A DNA stretch of 64,000 nt from Gemmatimonadota bacterium (GCA_003697105.1 RFFQ01000173.1:1-64000); one strand, 5' to 3'. Shown: positions 18,980-28,142, counted from the stretch's first letter. Translations and numbers: made by a program. Notes: generated from the sequence alone by a model not told the origin.

Positions 18980-19804
18980 TCAGCCGTTTGTCATAAATTG
19001 TATCAAAAGCTGTGATAATTTTTCGCTGGCTTGGTTGGCTACGGTAATGACCTCTGTATGGGTGGTTTCCCCAACATGCCCGACTGCCACATTTGTAATG
19101 CACGAAATACCGATAACATCCAGCCCAAGTGCTTTGGCAAACATCCACTCCGGCACCGTTGACATCGATACGGCATCCGCAAATTGGCGTAGCATTTCGA
19201 TTTCCATCGGGGATTCATAATTGGGACCGTATGCCCAAGCAAAAACGCCCCGTTGTAATCGCAGACCTGCCTCCTGTGCCGCTTGTTCGATCTGACGGAT
19301 TCGTTGGGGAGAGGTCATCTCTCGAATTGAGGGGCGTTGGGGGTGGACTTTCTGAAAATCTCGTAGGGGATCGGTAAAAGTGAAGTTGATCACATCGGTG
19401 ATGAGCATTAAATCCGCTGGACGGAAATGGCGATTTAGCCCGCCCGATGCGGTCGTTAATATCAAGGTTTGAACCCCCAGTAGGTGGAGCACAGCGACCG
19501 GAAAGACCACCTGCCTCAACGGATAACCCTCGTAAACATGAAAACGACCTTGCATCACGACAACGGATTGACCGGCGATTGTGCCAAGGGTCAATTTGCC
19601 GGAATGCCCTTTAACGGTAGAAACCGGAAAATGAGGAATCTCCGCATAGGAAATTTGTTGGTGGATGTGGATTCGATCGACAAACGCCCCTAAACCGGAA
19701 CCAAGAACGATACCAAATGTGGGCGTACCTGCATCTTGGGTCTTTACATACGCCGCGGCTTCCTGTGCGGCTTCAAATATGGGATCCGTTTTAGCGATTA
19801 TCAT
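18980..19804 (-). CDS. punA: Purine nucleoside phosphorylase, trimeric type I
   Basis: A 274-residue cytosolic enzyme that phosphorolyses purine (deoxy)nucleosides to base and (deoxy)ribose-1-phosphate. Phosphate-site motifs are GSGLGAF (about 31) and KGHSGKL (about 65); GRFHVYEGY, the TTASGGLN block and the purine-site WAYGPNYESP and ISCITNVAVG segments follow. ATG 19804 overlaps the upstream stop in ATGA, so it is coupled to the lipoprotein gene before it. Methylthioadenosine phosphorylase is a relative, but the size and motifs favour PNP. Confidence 0.94.
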   Translation of the reverse strand: MIIAKTDPIFEAAQEAAAYVKTQDAGTPTFGIVLGSGLGAFVDRIHIHQQISYAEIPHFPVSTVKGHSGKLTLGTIAGQSVVVMQGRFHVYEGYPLRQVVFPVAVLHLLGVQTLILTTASGGLNRHFRPADLMLITDVINFTFTDPLRDFQKVHPQRPSIREMTSPQRIRQIEQAAQEAGLRLQRGVFAWAYGPNYESPMEIEMLRQFADAVSMSTVPEWMFAKALGLDVIGISCITNVAVGHVGETTHTEVITVANQASEKLSQLLIQFMTNG

Positions 19805-21282
19805 GGGACATATACCGAAACAGAAATAGGATTTAAAAAGAAAGATTCCGGCGTCACTGCCGTCATCAGACCCGTGTTACTAAAGTGAAATAACCGGTAG
19901 GAGTGGCGATCCACCACCCAACATCCGCCGTTAGTGGGATCGCTGGCAAGGGATGCGGGTCGGACTAAATCTAAGCCACCACCCCCACTAAACGCAAGTG
20001 TTAACTCTCCGTTTTCCGAAAATTTGAGGAGTTGAGCACTTCCAAACGGGGTTTCTTCACTAATCCAACACTCACTGGACTGGGGGTCCACACTCAGGGC
20101 AAACGGTCGATGAAATTCCGTCCCGCTGAATACCTCTGGGAAACGATGCCAACCTGTCCCAGTTAAACGGGTGGAAATATCCGTGCCATTTGAGATGGTG
20201 GGTTGTAATACGATTACCGATCCGGGAAATTGATCCGTGGCGGATTCCGCTTGGTAGGCATCGGCAACCCAACAGATACCGGTCACCGGATTAATTGCAA
20301 GTGCTACGGGGGCGGTAAACCCCTCAATGACGGCTTCTAGTGCGACTGATTCCGGGGTCGGTGATACCAACCGGAAAAGCATTCCCGTTTCGGCATCGAC
20401 AACCCAGCAGTTCCCTCGTTGGGGGTCCACCTGAATCGCTGAAATATGCTGAAAACGATCATCTTCAAAGCGCACATGATGTGCCCCACTGGTAGAGCTT
20501 ACGTCGTAATTTGCCGGAATTTGATCGGTCTGAAACAGTTTAACCACCATTTGCCGCTCCTGATCCACAACCCAACATTCATGGTGCGGGTGATTGGCGG
20601 TGATTTGCACAATCGATCCGGACCAACCGGTGATGCGCCGCAAAATTGTACCTCCGGCACTCAGGTAGTAGAGTTGGTCTTCATCCACTACCCAGCAATT
20701 ACCACTCGTTGGATCGGCATCCACAAGGGTGGGCGACGTTAATGGGATGCTGTGAATCGTCACAAAACGGTCTTCCGGATCGGTGATAGCCGGGTTGTAG
20801 AGCATTTGGTATATACGGGGGCGCTGGCGGTTGCGATCTGTGACCCAACCATAAACCAGTTCCTCCGGTAACTCCCCAAATTGCGCGGTGGAAGGTTTGC
20901 TCTGGAGACCAAAATCATTGATGGCAATAATCTGGTAAGAGTAGCGTTGACCCGCGATGACGGTTGTATCCACATAAGTGCGCGTTTGGGTGATGTCCAC
21001 TTCGGGCGAATCGAGACCGAGGGTGGCGATAACCTCAGAGGGATGATCTCCCATTTCTGAACGCCGTACCTGATATTGAACGGCATTCAAAACCGCACCC
21101 CACCGGATTAGCAGGTGACCGCCGTAAGGCTCAATCGAGGAAATTACCGGTGTTGCCAACGCTTGGCTTGCCGTATTCGGATTTTCAGGGTCCGCCGGAT
21201 TACTGTGCTCTAAGGAACAGCCGATCAGTAGAACGAGACATCCATACCCAATTAAATATTTCAATCCAAATATGTCTTTCAT
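19801..21282 (-). CDS. Lipoprotein with fibronectin-like domain and Cys-Trp propeller repeats
   Basis: A 493-residue predicted lipoprotein: the hydrophobic run ends in LLIGCS, giving a lipidated Cys near residue 22. A fibronectin-type-III-like domain (about 45-135) is followed by about six repeats of roughly 50-60 residues, each marked by a GxCWVVD-like strand (near residues 198, 236, 291, 339, 408 and 463). This spacing suits a six-bladed NHL-like beta-propeller. The near-invariant Cys-Trp pair is unusual for such blades. The function is unknown. It is ATGA-coupled on both sides within the operon. Confidence 0.75.
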   Translation of the reverse strand: MKDIFGLKYLIGYGCLVLLIGCSLEHSNPADPENPNTASQALATPVISSIEPYGGHLLIRWGAVLNAVQYQVRRSEMGDHPSEVIATLGLDSPEVDITQTRTYVDTTVIAGQRYSYQIIAINDFGLQSKPSTAQFGELPEELVYGWVTDRNRQRPRIYQMLYNPAITDPEDRFVTIHSIPLTSPTLVDADPTSGNCWVVDEDQLYYLSAGGTILRRITGWSGSIVQITANHPHHECWVVDQERQMVVKLFQTDQIPANYDVSSTSGAHHVRFEDDRFQHISAIQVDPQRGNCWVVDAETGMLFRLVSPTPESVALEAVIEGFTAPVALAINPVTGICWVADAYQAESATDQFPGSVIVLQPTISNGTDISTRLTGTGWHRFPEVFSGTEFHRPFALSVDPQSSECWISEETPFGSAQLLKFSENGELTLAFSGGGGLDLVRPASLASDPTNGGCWVVDRHSYRLFHFSNTGLMTAVTPESFFLNPISVSVYVP

Positions 21283-21908
21283 GGAGAAACCGTGACCGAA
21301 ACTTCGACCGCTCGCGGTTGAAGTTGAAACTGAAGTTTACCCGTTGCCGGGTCTAATGCCTGATTGACCAACGTTTCAAACAACGCTTGATTGAGCTGAC
21401 GAGCACTCCGTTGGGCATCATATATATTGTAAAGCCAAAGTATCGCGGCGCCGATCCAGAGTCCCTGAGAGATGTAGTAGTTGGTTTGTGCCTGATCGTA
21501 TTGTTGTTGGATGTCATTCAAGGTGCGGGCGGTTTTGTAATTCGTATAGTGGGTTTGGGCATGGTGGTAAAAGAGTAGTGCCGAACCCAGTGCCAGCGTT
21601 TCTACACCCCCAAAAAGCCATCCTTTACGAGTCTGTCCCAACCGAAAATGCCCCAACCCGGGATACACCATTGCCCGGCGCCTAACTTGTTTGATCGAAA
21701 TTTGTTGCTGTTGATAGTGTGCCAGCACCGTATCCATCACTCGCACTTGATCCCGGTCGATCTGGCGTTCGCTCTTTGTTTGCCAACCATATTGTTGAAT
21801 ATCCAGAATGGATTCTACCGGTTGGGCGTGGCTGTTTCCCCTGAGAAGTAGGAACAGACCACTAAGAACTAGCACGTTATTGATACGTAATTTTTTCCGT
21901 AATTTCAT
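21279..21908 (-). CDS. DUF5683-like envelope protein
   Basis: A 209-residue protein with a lysine-rich signal peptide ending near GNSHA (about residue 28). Two hydrophobic segments in the second half are separated by a charged helix. The segment MVYPGLGHFRLGQTRKGWLFGG is the small membrane-associated motif typical of DUF5683/P13-like envelope proteins in diderm bacteria. It begins inside the preceding TPR gene (32-base overlap) and ends in an ATGA overlap with the propeller lipoprotein gene. The function is not known. Confidence 0.7.
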   Translation of the reverse strand: MKLRKKLRINNVLVLSGLFLLLRGNSHAQPVESILDIQQYGWQTKSERQIDRDQVRVMDTVLAHYQQQQISIKQVRRRAMVYPGLGHFRLGQTRKGWLFGGVETLALGSALLFYHHAQTHYTNYKTARTLNDIQQQYDQAQTNYYISQGLWIGAAILWLYNIYDAQRSARQLNQALFETLVNQALDPATGKLQFQLQPRAVEVSVTVSP

Positions 21909-23250
21909 TTAAGGGTATGATTTTATTGGCTTGCGTATCAACCGACCACTCGTAAATACGTGGTTTTTGGTGGGGGAGGTCAATTTGACATTCCACATGA
22001 TACACATGAAGTTGTAAGCGATATGACCGCCATCTTTTTTTACCAGATTGTTGGGCAATCGCGTGCTGAATTTTCCCGTTTTGATACTGTTGTACCTGCC
22101 GGATAGCCTGATCTTCGGGGCGGTTAGGTTGGTGGTACTCACGTATATTGATTTGATCGATGATCGTTTGGGCGGCGGTGGCGGTTGGATCGTGTGTTAA
22201 AGCACGGCGGGCGGCATCTTTCGCCGCCGTGTACTGTTGGCGTTGCATTAGTGCGTTTGCCTGAGCGATCAAGCTATCTGCCACAGCGATTTGGTGGCGT
22301 CGTTGGCTGACGTGTGCCAGATAATGCTGTGCGAGGGAATGATCGGGCTCGTACTGTAAAATCGTTTGGTATATCGCGGCGGCGGCTTCCACTTGGCGGC
22401 GCTGGTCATACGTCTTTGCGTGGTGCATTAACTGTTGCAGTACGGTGTTGGTGCGTTTCTGCGTGTTCTGTTCTAGGGTACTATCGATCCGTTTTGCCTG
22501 TTGATAGTCCGCGAGGGCGGGCTCTAATTCTCCAGATTCCAGATACCGGTTTCCCCGTTCCAAATAGGCGGTGGCTGATAAATGGCGAATCTCGTATTGG
22601 GTATCTCCCACCGTTTCCAGCAGGGGTTTCAGAAGATCGATTGCCTTTGTGAAATCGCCGCGGGCGATCTGTTGCCGGGCACGGCTGATGGCTTCCTGAA
22701 CATCGGATTCTGGCACAAATGCCATGTGTTTCAGGCACTCTGCCTGCGGGTATTGTTGGCGAACCTGCTGTAATACCTGTTGTGCTTTTTCCCGCTTATC
22801 TTGCGCCATTAGGAGCTGAATTTTCAGGCAGTAACCATCGGTGATGCGCGTGGTATGGCTATAATCTGCGATTAAGGTATTCAGATGTGTTGCCGCTACC
22901 TCTAAATGGTGGGCTTCATAGGCTTTCGTGGCAATTTGCCAGAGGCATTCTCCGATCTGCTCATCCGCGGCATCTGTATTGGCAAAATAGTATAAGTTCA
23001 TGGCGGTGGAATAATCTTGCCGGGCAAAATAATCATCGGCGAGTTGCATATAACACCGGCTACGATTCTTTTTTGCGATTAGCACGTCTGGAGTTAGTTG
23101 GGGTGAGGAATGAATCCGGCGGGTATAATATTGGATGGCGGTAATACAATCCGTTTCTGGAGTGATCGCCACGGGAGAGGTCGCGCCACAGCCTTGCCAT
23201 CCGAAACTGATCGCAAACAGGCTTAAAAGAAGGGTAATTCGGGTAATCAC
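21877..23250 (-). CDS. TPR-repeat lipoprotein
   Basis: A 457-residue predicted lipoprotein (signal ending GWQGCG, Cys near residue 21). It is built of helical tetratricopeptide-like repeats over about residues 30-380, such as ADDYFARQDYSTAMNLYYFA and YLESGELEPALADYQQAKRI. The C-terminal 80 residues switch to a beta-rich segment of unknown type. Such proteins often scaffold envelope complexes. The GTG start at 23250 overlaps the upstream stop (GTGA), so it is coupled to the LytR_C gene. Confidence 0.78.
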   Translation of the reverse strand: MITRITLLLSLFAISFGWQGCGATSPVAITPETDCITAIQYYTRRIHSSPQLTPDVLIAKKNRSRCYMQLADDYFARQDYSTAMNLYYFANTDAADEQIGECLWQIATKAYEAHHLEVAATHLNTLIADYSHTTRITDGYCLKIQLLMAQDKREKAQQVLQQVRQQYPQAECLKHMAFVPESDVQEAISRARQQIARGDFTKAIDLLKPLLETVGDTQYEIRHLSATAYLERGNRYLESGELEPALADYQQAKRIDSTLEQNTQKRTNTVLQQLMHHAKTYDQRRQVEAAAAIYQTILQYEPDHSLAQHYLAHVSQRRHQIAVADSLIAQANALMQRQQYTAAKDAARRALTHDPTATAAQTIIDQINIREYHQPNRPEDQAIRQVQQYQNGKIQHAIAQQSGKKRWRSYRLQLHVYHVECQIDLPHQKPRIYEWSVDTQANKIIPLNEITEKITYQ

Positions 23251-23813
23251 GGAGTATGCGAGTAATTTTTCAGAAAAGAGAATAGCTCGGGGTAATCCTG
23301 CCCGATAATCAGCGTAACTTCTAGGAGCCGCGCCGGGTCTTGTTGTTGAATGACATTGTGAGATTTGATGGTTTTACCGACTAATTCGGCAAAAGACCGG
23401 TCGCCAACCCGATCAATGATAACGGTTTCTTCATAATGAAAGCTCCGAGCATTATCAATATTGACGACATCAAAGCCATGATCCCGCAAATAATCTGTGA
23501 CCGTTTTCGCGACACCGGGCAGACCGCATCCATTCAGCACTTCCACCCGTACCGGTTTCGGGCGCCCGTTTATATCCATCTCTCGGGTGATAAACATAGG
23601 GTCAGATGAGGCTTCAGCAATGCTTTTATCGTTGGTGTTAAACAGGGATGCCATAGAACTTAAATGAATCTTTTCTGTGGCGGAGAAGGCATCCGGTTGG
23701 CCCGGCACGAAAGCTAAGAGGGTTCCACCCCCAACAAGTACCAAAACCAGACTCAACACAACCGTAACCCGCCCCTTTTTGCCTCGCATCCAATTTGATT
23801 TCTGAACCCACAT
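23247..23813 (-). CDS. LytR C-terminal-domain protein
   Basis: A 188-residue protein with a single N-terminal membrane helix (about residues 15-37) and a periplasmic LytR_C domain recognised by VRVEVLNGCGLPGVAKTVTDYLRDHGFDV and the later VTLIIGQDYPEL. This domain usually accompanies LytR-CpsA-Psr transferases, whose catalytic domain is absent here. The frame is open to a TTG at 23855, but ATG 23813 has GGAG seven bases upstream. The TTG would lie only a few bases from the predicted transcription start, so I chose 23813. It heads the minus-strand operon ending in tRNA-Glu. Confidence 0.8.
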   Translation of the reverse strand: MWVQKSNWMRGKKGRVTVVLSLVLVLVGGGTLLAFVPGQPDAFSATEKIHLSSMASLFNTNDKSIAEASSDPMFITREMDINGRPKPVRVEVLNGCGLPGVAKTVTDYLRDHGFDVVNIDNARSFHYEETVIIDRVGDRSFAELVGKTIKSHNVIQQQDPARLLEVTLIIGQDYPELFSFLKNYSHTP

Positions 23814-23867
23814 AGACAAACTCCAATTGATGATGTCGTGTATTGATGATTTCAACTCGTGAATATA

Positions 23868-23896
23868 AGTCTATCAGAATTTTATAGGAGTGTCAA
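23868..23896 (-). promoter_or_regulatory. Promoter of the LytR_C-TPR-punA-accD operon
   Basis: On the minus strand TTGACA (23896-23891) and TAGACT (23873-23868) are 17 bases apart. The predicted start near 23862 gives a leader of about 50 bases to the ATG at 23813. Confidence 0.65.
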
Positions 23897-23971
23897 TCAT
23901 AAATTTTTAATAGGAGGGTTGCTTACCCGCCATCCCGTCTCCAAACGTTAAAACATCATCTGGAAATAACG

Positions 23972-24000
23972 TTGACCGCGTGTAAGTAACATGCTATATT
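23972..24000 (+). promoter_or_regulatory. Promoter of folB-folK
   Basis: TTGACC (23972-23977) and TATATT (23995-24000) are separated by 17 bases, placing a transcription start near 24007, about 50 bases before the folB ATG. Confidence 0.65.
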
Positions 24001-24055
24001 TTGCCACAGTCCAGCCAATCAATTTTAAATGAACCTAATGGGAAAAGGTCATCTT

Positions 24056-24412
24056 ATGGATAAAATCACTTTAAAAGGAATGCGCTTTTACGGCTATCAC
24101 GGGGTGTATGAAGTTGAGCGGGAGATGGGTCAATTTTTTGAGGTCGATGTGGAATTGTATGGTGATTTTCGCCAGGCGGCAATTTCGGATGATCTGGCGG
24201 ATACCATCGATTATGGTGCCATTTATGAGACCACCCAACATGCTATTACCACCCACAAATACAAATTATTAGAAGCCGTTGCCGAGCATATCGCCGGTGA
24301 CATTATGGCCGGGCACGACGTGTCGAAAGTGTGTGTGCGGGTGCGTAAAAAAACCGTGCCGGTCCTGGGGTATCTGGACTATGTGGAAGCGGAAATCACC
24401 CGCGAACGATGA
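24056..24412 (+). CDS. folB: Dihydroneopterin aldolase
   Basis: A 118-residue enzyme cleaving 7,8-dihydroneopterin to 6-hydroxymethyl-dihydropterin and glycolaldehyde in folate synthesis. Visible marks are FYGYHGVYEVEREMGQFFEVD near the N-terminus, TIDYGAIYE, and the KLLEAVAEHIA catalytic-site helix. Earlier in-frame ATGs at 24029 and 24038 exist, but ATG 24056 follows AAAAGG and matches the family start. Its stop overlaps folK in ATGA, so the two consecutive pathway enzymes are translationally coupled. Confidence 0.94.
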   Translation: MDKITLKGMRFYGYHGVYEVEREMGQFFEVDVELYGDFRQAAISDDLADTIDYGAIYETTQHAITTHKYKLLEAVAEHIAGDIMAGHDVSKVCVRVRKKTVPVLGYLDYVEAEITRER

Positions 24413-24870
24413 GCACGGTATATCTGGGTTTGGGGTCTAATGTGGGGGATCGGGGTCGCTTTTTGGCACAAGCGGTGACGGCATTAAACCAAACTCAAGG
24501 CATCTCCGTCCGCTGGTGTTCCCGCCTTGTAGAGACTTCCCCGCTCGGTGGAATGCCCCAACCGGCGTATCTGAATGCGGTGGTTGAGGTGGCGACCTCG
24601 CTCCGGCCGGAAGCGTTGCTCCGCTGTATTCAGCGGATTGAAACCAGTTTAGGGCGCCGGCGAACTATCCGCTGGGGACCGCGCCCGATTGATATTGATA
24701 TTCTGCTGTGGGAAGATCAGATTATCCGGTCTCCAGAATTGGTCATTCCCCACCCGGGCTTTCACCACCGCCCGTTTTTACTCCAGTTAATGATCGAGCG
24801 CCAACCGTTGATGAGACATCCGGTAGAACGATGTACCCTGTTTGAACTGTATCGATTATACAAAACCTAG
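24409..24870 (+). CDS. folK: HPPK: 6-hydroxymethyl-7,8-dihydropterin pyrophosphokinase
   Basis: A 153-residue kinase transferring pyrophosphate from ATP to 6-hydroxymethyl-dihydropterin, the step after FolB. Signatures are YLGLGSNVGDR at the N-terminus, VETSPLGGMPQPAYLNAVVEV, and RWGPRPIDIDILLW with the magnesium-binding aspartates. HPGFHHRPFLL is the late conserved block. The length is typical. A hairpin terminator follows about 40 bases downstream. Confidence 0.96.
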   Translation: MSTVYLGLGSNVGDRGRFLAQAVTALNQTQGISVRWCSRLVETSPLGGMPQPAYLNAVVEVATSLRPEALLRCIQRIETSLGRRRTIRWGPRPIDIDILLWEDQIIRSPELVIPHPGFHHRPFLLQLMIERQPLMRHPVERCTLFELYRLYKT

Positions 24871-24909
24871 CTGCCACGCCTTTTTTTGATGGTGGTTTAT
24901 TTAATCCAT

Positions 24910-24943
24910 AAGCCTATTTTCGGAATGAAAATCGGGCTTTTTT
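24910..24943 (+). terminator. Terminator of folB-folK
   Basis: AAGCC-ATTTTC pairs with GAAAAT-GGCTT around a short loop, with small bulges, and is followed by TTTTTT. Confidence 0.8.
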
Positions 24944-25022
24944 GGTGTTTGATATTACCTTACCGTGATATGCTTTGAAGTGTCTGCCGGTGGACTCAGC
25001 GTAAACCTCAAGGGAGGTCGTC

Positions 25023-26699
25023 ATGGAACAAACCCATCTTATCCTTCAAGAGCGATATGTCATCCAGACCGTTTTAGGGCGTGGTGGTTTTGCGACCACA
25101 TATCTTGCGGAGGATACCCGCAGTGGGCATTCTGTCGCGATTAAATGCCTCTCTTTTGAGCACATTGACGAATGGAAAACGTGGGAACTTGCCGAACGGG
25201 AAGCCAAGGTATTAAAACATCTCCATCACCCGCAAATTCCAGATTACATTGACTTTTTTACGCGGGAACATTCGGATCAGTTAGAGGTCTATTTAGTTCA
25301 GGAATTTGTGGAAGGCAAAAATCTGGCGCAATGGGTCAAAGAAGGTCGCCATTTTTCGGAAACCGAGGTGGTGCGTATAGCGCTAAGTCTTGCCGGTGTG
25401 CTAGAATATCTCCAACACCGTTCGCCACCCATTATCCACCGGGACATTAAGCCCAGCAACATCATCCTTACTTATGATAATCGACCCTATTTGATTGATT
25501 TTGGAGCGGTACGGGATCAACTGCTTTCCGAACGCACGCGCTTGATGGGAGGTGTGACGATTGTCGGAACCTATGGTTACATGCCCCTTGAGCAATTTGA
25601 GGGTCGTCCAGTACCAAACTCGGATATTTTTTCTTTAGGGATGACCTTAATCTATTTGCTTTCTCATCGGGAACCGGCAGACATCGATAAAAAGGGTTTA
25701 AAACTGAATTTCCGGCCGGTAGTGCATATTTCGGCAGGGTTTGCGCGCATCCTTGACAAGATGATCGAACCGGATCACACCCGGCGATATCCCAGTGCCA
25801 CTGCGCTCAAACGAGATTTAGAAAACCTGCAACAGCGCCGGGTGCCCTATATACCGGTTGGAACACCTAAATTTTGGTTACCGGTGCTGGGGGTTATCCT
25901 CCTATTTTTGGTGCTGATGGTGCGTCCGGATAGACCGCCGGTCGCGCCGGAAGATACACCCTCTACCTCTAACATCACACGACAATCAAGCCGGTCAACA
26001 GAAAATACCCCCGCGCCTGAATATAAGCCCACCATCCCCGAAGGCAATCCAGTGGTAAAGGGGCAGTTGAGGTTTGATGGCCAACCGGTTCACCGCCTAA
26101 CATCCGCAATTCCCCGATTTTGGTTTCGGAATGAAGATTCTGGCAAAGCATATACGGCGAATGCAGTCTATTTAGGAGAGAGCCAATTTGCGATTTACGA
26201 CTTACCGGCAGGGCGATTTGGTATCAGTGTCAACATCGACGCAAACCCAGCGAATCCGTCCAGTTATCCGGGGGATTTTCGGGCATGGGAGGTGTTTCAG
26301 GTGACAGAGCAGAGACCTCTTTATTTAGAGATTGACCTGCAACAGATCATTCGCCTGCTTGCCCCTCAGGATAATGATCGAGTCCTCAAAGGGTGGGGTG
26401 CTGTTTGTGATAACGAGGTTGTGATCACTTCTCCGGTCACGTTTCGCTGGGAGTCTTTGGGAGAAGGGGTGTACTACGATTATGCGATTCAATTGATCGG
26501 TTGCCCTTATGAATCCAAACGATCCATTGCCGGGGAGACCACACCCCGCACCACCCTTGAACTTAATTTACCCCCGAACGCCGCCAATGAATTTTATTTA
26601 CTGACCCTATATGCTCGCAAAAATGGGCGCCGGATTGGCATGTTAATGACCCATGGCGCTAATGGGTATGGCTGGGATTATCGATTTAGAGTCCGCTAA
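25023..26699 (+). CDS. Membrane Ser/Thr protein kinase with extracytoplasmic domain
   Basis: A 558-residue Hanks-type kinase. The cytoplasmic kinase domain (about residues 10-275) has the glycine loop GRGGFATTYLAED, the ATP lysine in VAIK (about 40), the catalytic loop HRDIKPSN (about 139) and DFG (about 159), so it looks active. A single helix (about 282-300) precedes a Pro/Thr/Ser-rich linker and a beta-rich outside domain of about 230 residues. That outer part lacks PASTA repeats and matches nothing I recognise. A very similar catalytic style (RDIKPSNIILTYDNRPYLIDFGAVRD) is common in cyanobacterial and candidate-phylum kinases. ATG 25023 follows GGGAGG. Its substrate and signal are unknown. 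Confidence 0.9.
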   Translation: MEQTHLILQERYVIQTVLGRGGFATTYLAEDTRSGHSVAIKCLSFEHIDEWKTWELAEREAKVLKHLHHPQIPDYIDFFTREHSDQLEVYLVQEFVEGKNLAQWVKEGRHFSETEVVRIALSLAGVLEYLQHRSPPIIHRDIKPSNIILTYDNRPYLIDFGAVRDQLLSERTRLMGGVTIVGTYGYMPLEQFEGRPVPNSDIFSLGMTLIYLLSHREPADIDKKGLKLNFRPVVHISAGFARILDKMIEPDHTRRYPSATALKRDLENLQQRRVPYIPVGTPKFWLPVLGVILLFLVLMVRPDRPPVAPEDTPSTSNITRQSSRSTENTPAPEYKPTIPEGNPVVKGQLRFDGQPVHRLTSAIPRFWFRNEDSGKAYTANAVYLGESQFAIYDLPAGRFGISVNIDANPANPSSYPGDFRAWEVFQVTEQRPLYLEIDLQQIIRLLAPQDNDRVLKGWGAVCDNEVVITSPVTFRWESLGEGVYYDYAIQLIGCPYESKRSIAGETTPRTTLELNLPPNAANEFYLLTLYARKNGRRIGMLMTHGANGYGWDYRFRVR

Positions 26700-26717
26700 A
26701 TCGATGCCGTTTGGCGA

Positions 26718-28142
26718 CTATTCGATCAATTCCGCGTAATGGACATACCGGTTGAGAATCTGATCAACGTAATTGACCGGCTCTTCCCCCCGGCAATAGC
26801 CATATTCAACCACATCATCGTTGTAGTAGGCTTCTTTGGATTTTAGCTGGAGGAAGTAGCTCACGTTATTTTCCCAGACATTGGGGTTTTTACCATATTT
26901 TATGGCTAAGCGGCGTGCATCCTCCACATGCCCTACTCCGGCATTATACGAGGCGAGTACAAATTTTAGGCGCTCGGTTGAATCCGGGATCGATTCTGCC
27001 CAATACGCCGTGAGCCATTTGAGAAAATTTGTACCGGCAGTGATATTTTGACGGGGGTCCCATAAATCCCGGGCTCCAAATTTCCGGCCCGTTCGGGGCA
27101 TCAGTTGCATTAGACCCGTTGCCCCCGCCCACGAACGGGCATTGGGATTAAATTGTGATTCCTGATAGATTTGAGCCGCCAACAAGCGCCAATCCCACCG
27201 GAGTTCGTCCGCTTTGGCTTTGAGCAGGTCATCATATTTGGAAATCCGCCCGCTGATTTTGGCAAAATAGTCACTATCTAACCGTTGCCGAAAGGCTCTT
27301 CGATTTTTGTAATACTTGTTGTAAACTACGTTATAAAGCGTGGTTCGCCGGTTTCTTGCCAACCAAGCATTGATTGAATCCAATAAGACCGGTGCATTTT
27401 TTCGCACGCCCCAGGCAATTTGTTGCTCCAAGCTCACTGGTGTCGCCGCATCAATATTGGTATAATATCCCTGATTGATGTAGGCGATGTTTTCATCGGT
27501 GACCGTATAATCAATCACCCCCTCGGAAACCTGCCGGATTAAGTCCTCTACGGATGCGCTGTCGGGCGCATACTGGATATTAATATCTCCCCCAATTTCT
27601 TCGGAGAGGGTTTTTAAGCGGGTTTCAAATGCCGACCCCCGTTTGACATAGACGGTTTTACCGATGAGATCTATCGGACTGCGGATCAGTTTGCGCTCCA
27701 GCTCGTACTCACGCATTTGCTCCCAACCATCCGGCTTTCGTTGTACCAATACTTGGCGGCTTGTCAGCAGTCGATCGGTGAATTGGATCCGTTTGGCGCG
27801 TTCTTTGGTGACGGTTAAATTCGCCGCGATTATATCACCTTCCCCCGTATTGAGTTTGTGGATTGCCTCGCTGAGGTTTTTAACAATCACAATTTTCAAT
27901 TTTACCCCGAGATGTTCCGCCAGAATGTTCAGCATCTCATAATCATATCCCATCACCTGCCCTTTGTAGATAAAATAACTCGTCGCACTATATCCGGTAA
28001 TGCCGATTAGTTCCCCCCGGGCTTGGATTTCAGGTAGGTCAATCTGGACGTGGGGGGGAGAAGAGGTCGTTTCCTGTTTGGGTTCGGATAGAGCAAGGAT
28101 GGCAATGATGATGAATGCTGAAGCCAACACGTTCCGGATCAT
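26718..28142 (-). CDS. mltF: Membrane-bound lytic murein transglycosylase F-like
   Basis: A 474-residue periplasmic enzyme with an N-terminal membrane or signal helix. It has a solute-binding-type (SBP_bac_3) domain (about 40-265) and a C-terminal SLT lysozyme-like domain (about 295-450). The SLT part has the catalytic Glu in IYQESQFNP, GATGLMQLMPRTG, and the NITAGTNFLKWL and LASYNAGVGHV blocks. It would cleave peptidoglycan to anhydro-muropeptides during wall remodelling. The frame reaches ATG 28154, but ATG 28142 has GGAGG five bases upstream and starts MIRNV with a clean hydrophobic segment. It is convergent with the kinase gene. Confidence 0.92.
   Translation of the reverse strand: MIRNVLASAFIIIAILALSEPKQETTSSPPHVQIDLPEIQARGELIGITGYSATSYFIYKGQVMGYDYEMLNILAEHLGVKLKIVIVKNLSEAIHKLNTGEGDIIAANLTVTKERAKRIQFTDRLLTSRQVLVQRKPDGWEQMREYELERKLIRSPIDLIGKTVYVKRGSAFETRLKTLSEEIGGDINIQYAPDSASVEDLIRQVSEGVIDYTVTDENIAYINQGYYTNIDAATPVSLEQQIAWGVRKNAPVLLDSINAWLARNRRTTLYNVVYNKYYKNRRAFRQRLDSDYFAKISGRISKYDDLLKAKADELRWDWRLLAAQIYQESQFNPNARSWAGATGLMQLMPRTGRKFGARDLWDPRQNITAGTNFLKWLTAYWAESIPDSTERLKFVLASYNAGVGHVEDARRLAIKYGKNPNVWENNVSYFLQLKSKEAYYNDDVVEYGYCRGEEPVNYVDQILNRYVHYAELIE

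Noticed and set aside
23814-23855. TTG 23855 as the start of the LytR_C-domain gene
   Set aside because: It would leave almost no leader after the predicted promoter and has no ribosome site; ATG 23813 has GGAG at proper spacing.
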